A stretch of 5,050 bases of DNA. It comes from Granulicella sp. UBA5172. Lineage in GTDB: Bacteria; Acidobacteriota; Terriglobia; Terriglobales; Acidobacteriaceae. The position numbers and the translations under genes were made by a program. The stretch is taken from the NCBI GenBank assembly GCA_002413385.1, contig DHWW01000099.1:1-5050 (forward strand), given 5' to 3'. Shown here piece by piece: positions 4,762 through 5,050 of this stretch; the first letter of the stretch is position 1; each line of letters opens with the position of its first letter. The notes beneath the pieces are model-generated. The model was given only the letters and a program-made list of their open reading frames with translations, was not told the DNA's origin and ran no database searches.

Positions 4762-5050
4762 ATGGCAAAAACCAAGACAACCGCACTCAAGACCGCGAAA
4801 GCTACGTTGATACCCCCTCCCAGGGAGATCAACGTCATCACCGCACCGATGCAAAACCCGGACGGAATCAGGCCAACCTATACCAACAATGCGGCCTGCA
4901 TGATTACTCCGCACGAATTCCGGATAATCTTCTCAGAATTGGTCGTGTCATCGCCCTCAGATTTGCCCGAGGTTCAGCTTCGCGCCAATGTGGCGATGGC
5001 TCCTACGCAATTCAAGGCTCTAGCGAAAGCGGTGCAAACCACCCTAGAAC
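4762..5050 (+). CDS. DUF3467-like protein (3' end off window)
   Basis: The frame from ATG 4762 encodes 96 residues and is cut by the window edge. After a basic, Thr/Lys-rich N-terminus (residues 1-15) it follows the DUF3467 pattern. That pattern has a Y-x-N strand start (YTNNAACMITPHEF at 40-53), an F-x-x-x-F-type strand (FRIIFSELV), a P-x-x-x-V-x-x-R/N step (LPEVQLRANV) and a closing MAPTQFKALAKAVQTTLE at 79-96, like the usual SPEHAKALxxALQxNLxxYE. The family is short and of unknown function, so only a few residues are probably missing. The start is uncertain: no Shine-Dalgarno precedes ATG 4762, and a GTG at 4732 is also in frame, downstream of a stop at 4723-4725. TTAAAA (4702-4707) and TATTTA (4726-4731), 18 nt apart, could form a weak promoter giving a very short leader. 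It points away from the cytochrome operon and shows no functional link to it. Confidence 0.68.
   Translation, partial: MAKTKTTALKTAKATLIPPPREINVITAPMQNPDGIRPTYTNNAACMITPHEFRIIFSELVVSSPSDLPEVQLRANVAMAPTQFKALAKAVQTTLE

Overview
This window looks like chromosomal DNA of a moderately GC-rich, Gram-negative-type bacterium with a cytochrome-rich periplasm. The style of the cytochromes, the single-domain cupredoxin and the gene debris at both ends suggest Nitrospirota or a similar lineage. That is a low-confidence impression from reading the proteins, not the result of a search.

The core (206-4036) is a four-gene block read entirely on the minus strand, so transcription runs from right to left. In order it holds: a six-helix membrane protein I do not recognise (4036-3401); an exported type-1 copper protein with a C-terminal Ig-like domain (3326-2715); a membrane-anchored multiheme cytochrome c with six CxxCH motifs (2668-730); and a small membrane-anchored monoheme cytochrome c (733-206). 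The cytochrome genes overlap by 4 nt (stop TGA inside TTGA), and the second starts at TTG behind a strong Shine-Dalgarno. Gaps elsewhere are 46 and 74 nt. Together they look like a periplasmic electron-transfer module: copper protein, long heme wire, small terminal cytochrome and a membrane component. No terminal reductase, oxidase or dehydrogenase lies in the window, so electron donor and acceptor are unknown.

The hexaheme gene carries a one-base frameshift at about 1912/1913. Dropping one G from the coding strand joins two reading frames into a continuous protein of about 645 residues whose cytochrome repeat pattern is restored exactly across the junction. Either the gene is recently broken, or the sequence has an indel error, or it is expressed as two pieces.

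Upstream of the block, 4195-4210 is a perfect TGTGA-N6-TCACA palindrome, the recognition pattern of Crp-type regulators. It is centred 41.5 bp before the start point predicted from a TATAAG -10 box on the minus strand, which is the classic class II activator geometry, so the block is probably controlled by a Crp/Fnr-family protein.

The flanks are debris and accessory DNA. At the left end (3-164) is a fragment of an IS30-type transposase. At 4242-4526 is an apparent fragment of a SpoIIE/PP2C-type phosphatase that changes abruptly into unrelated C-rich sequence encoding a small Cys/His motif. The right end (4762 to the edge) holds the start of a DUF3467-like gene on the plus strand, preceded by a well-placed ribosome binding site that belongs to a tiny leader ORF rather than to the gene itself.
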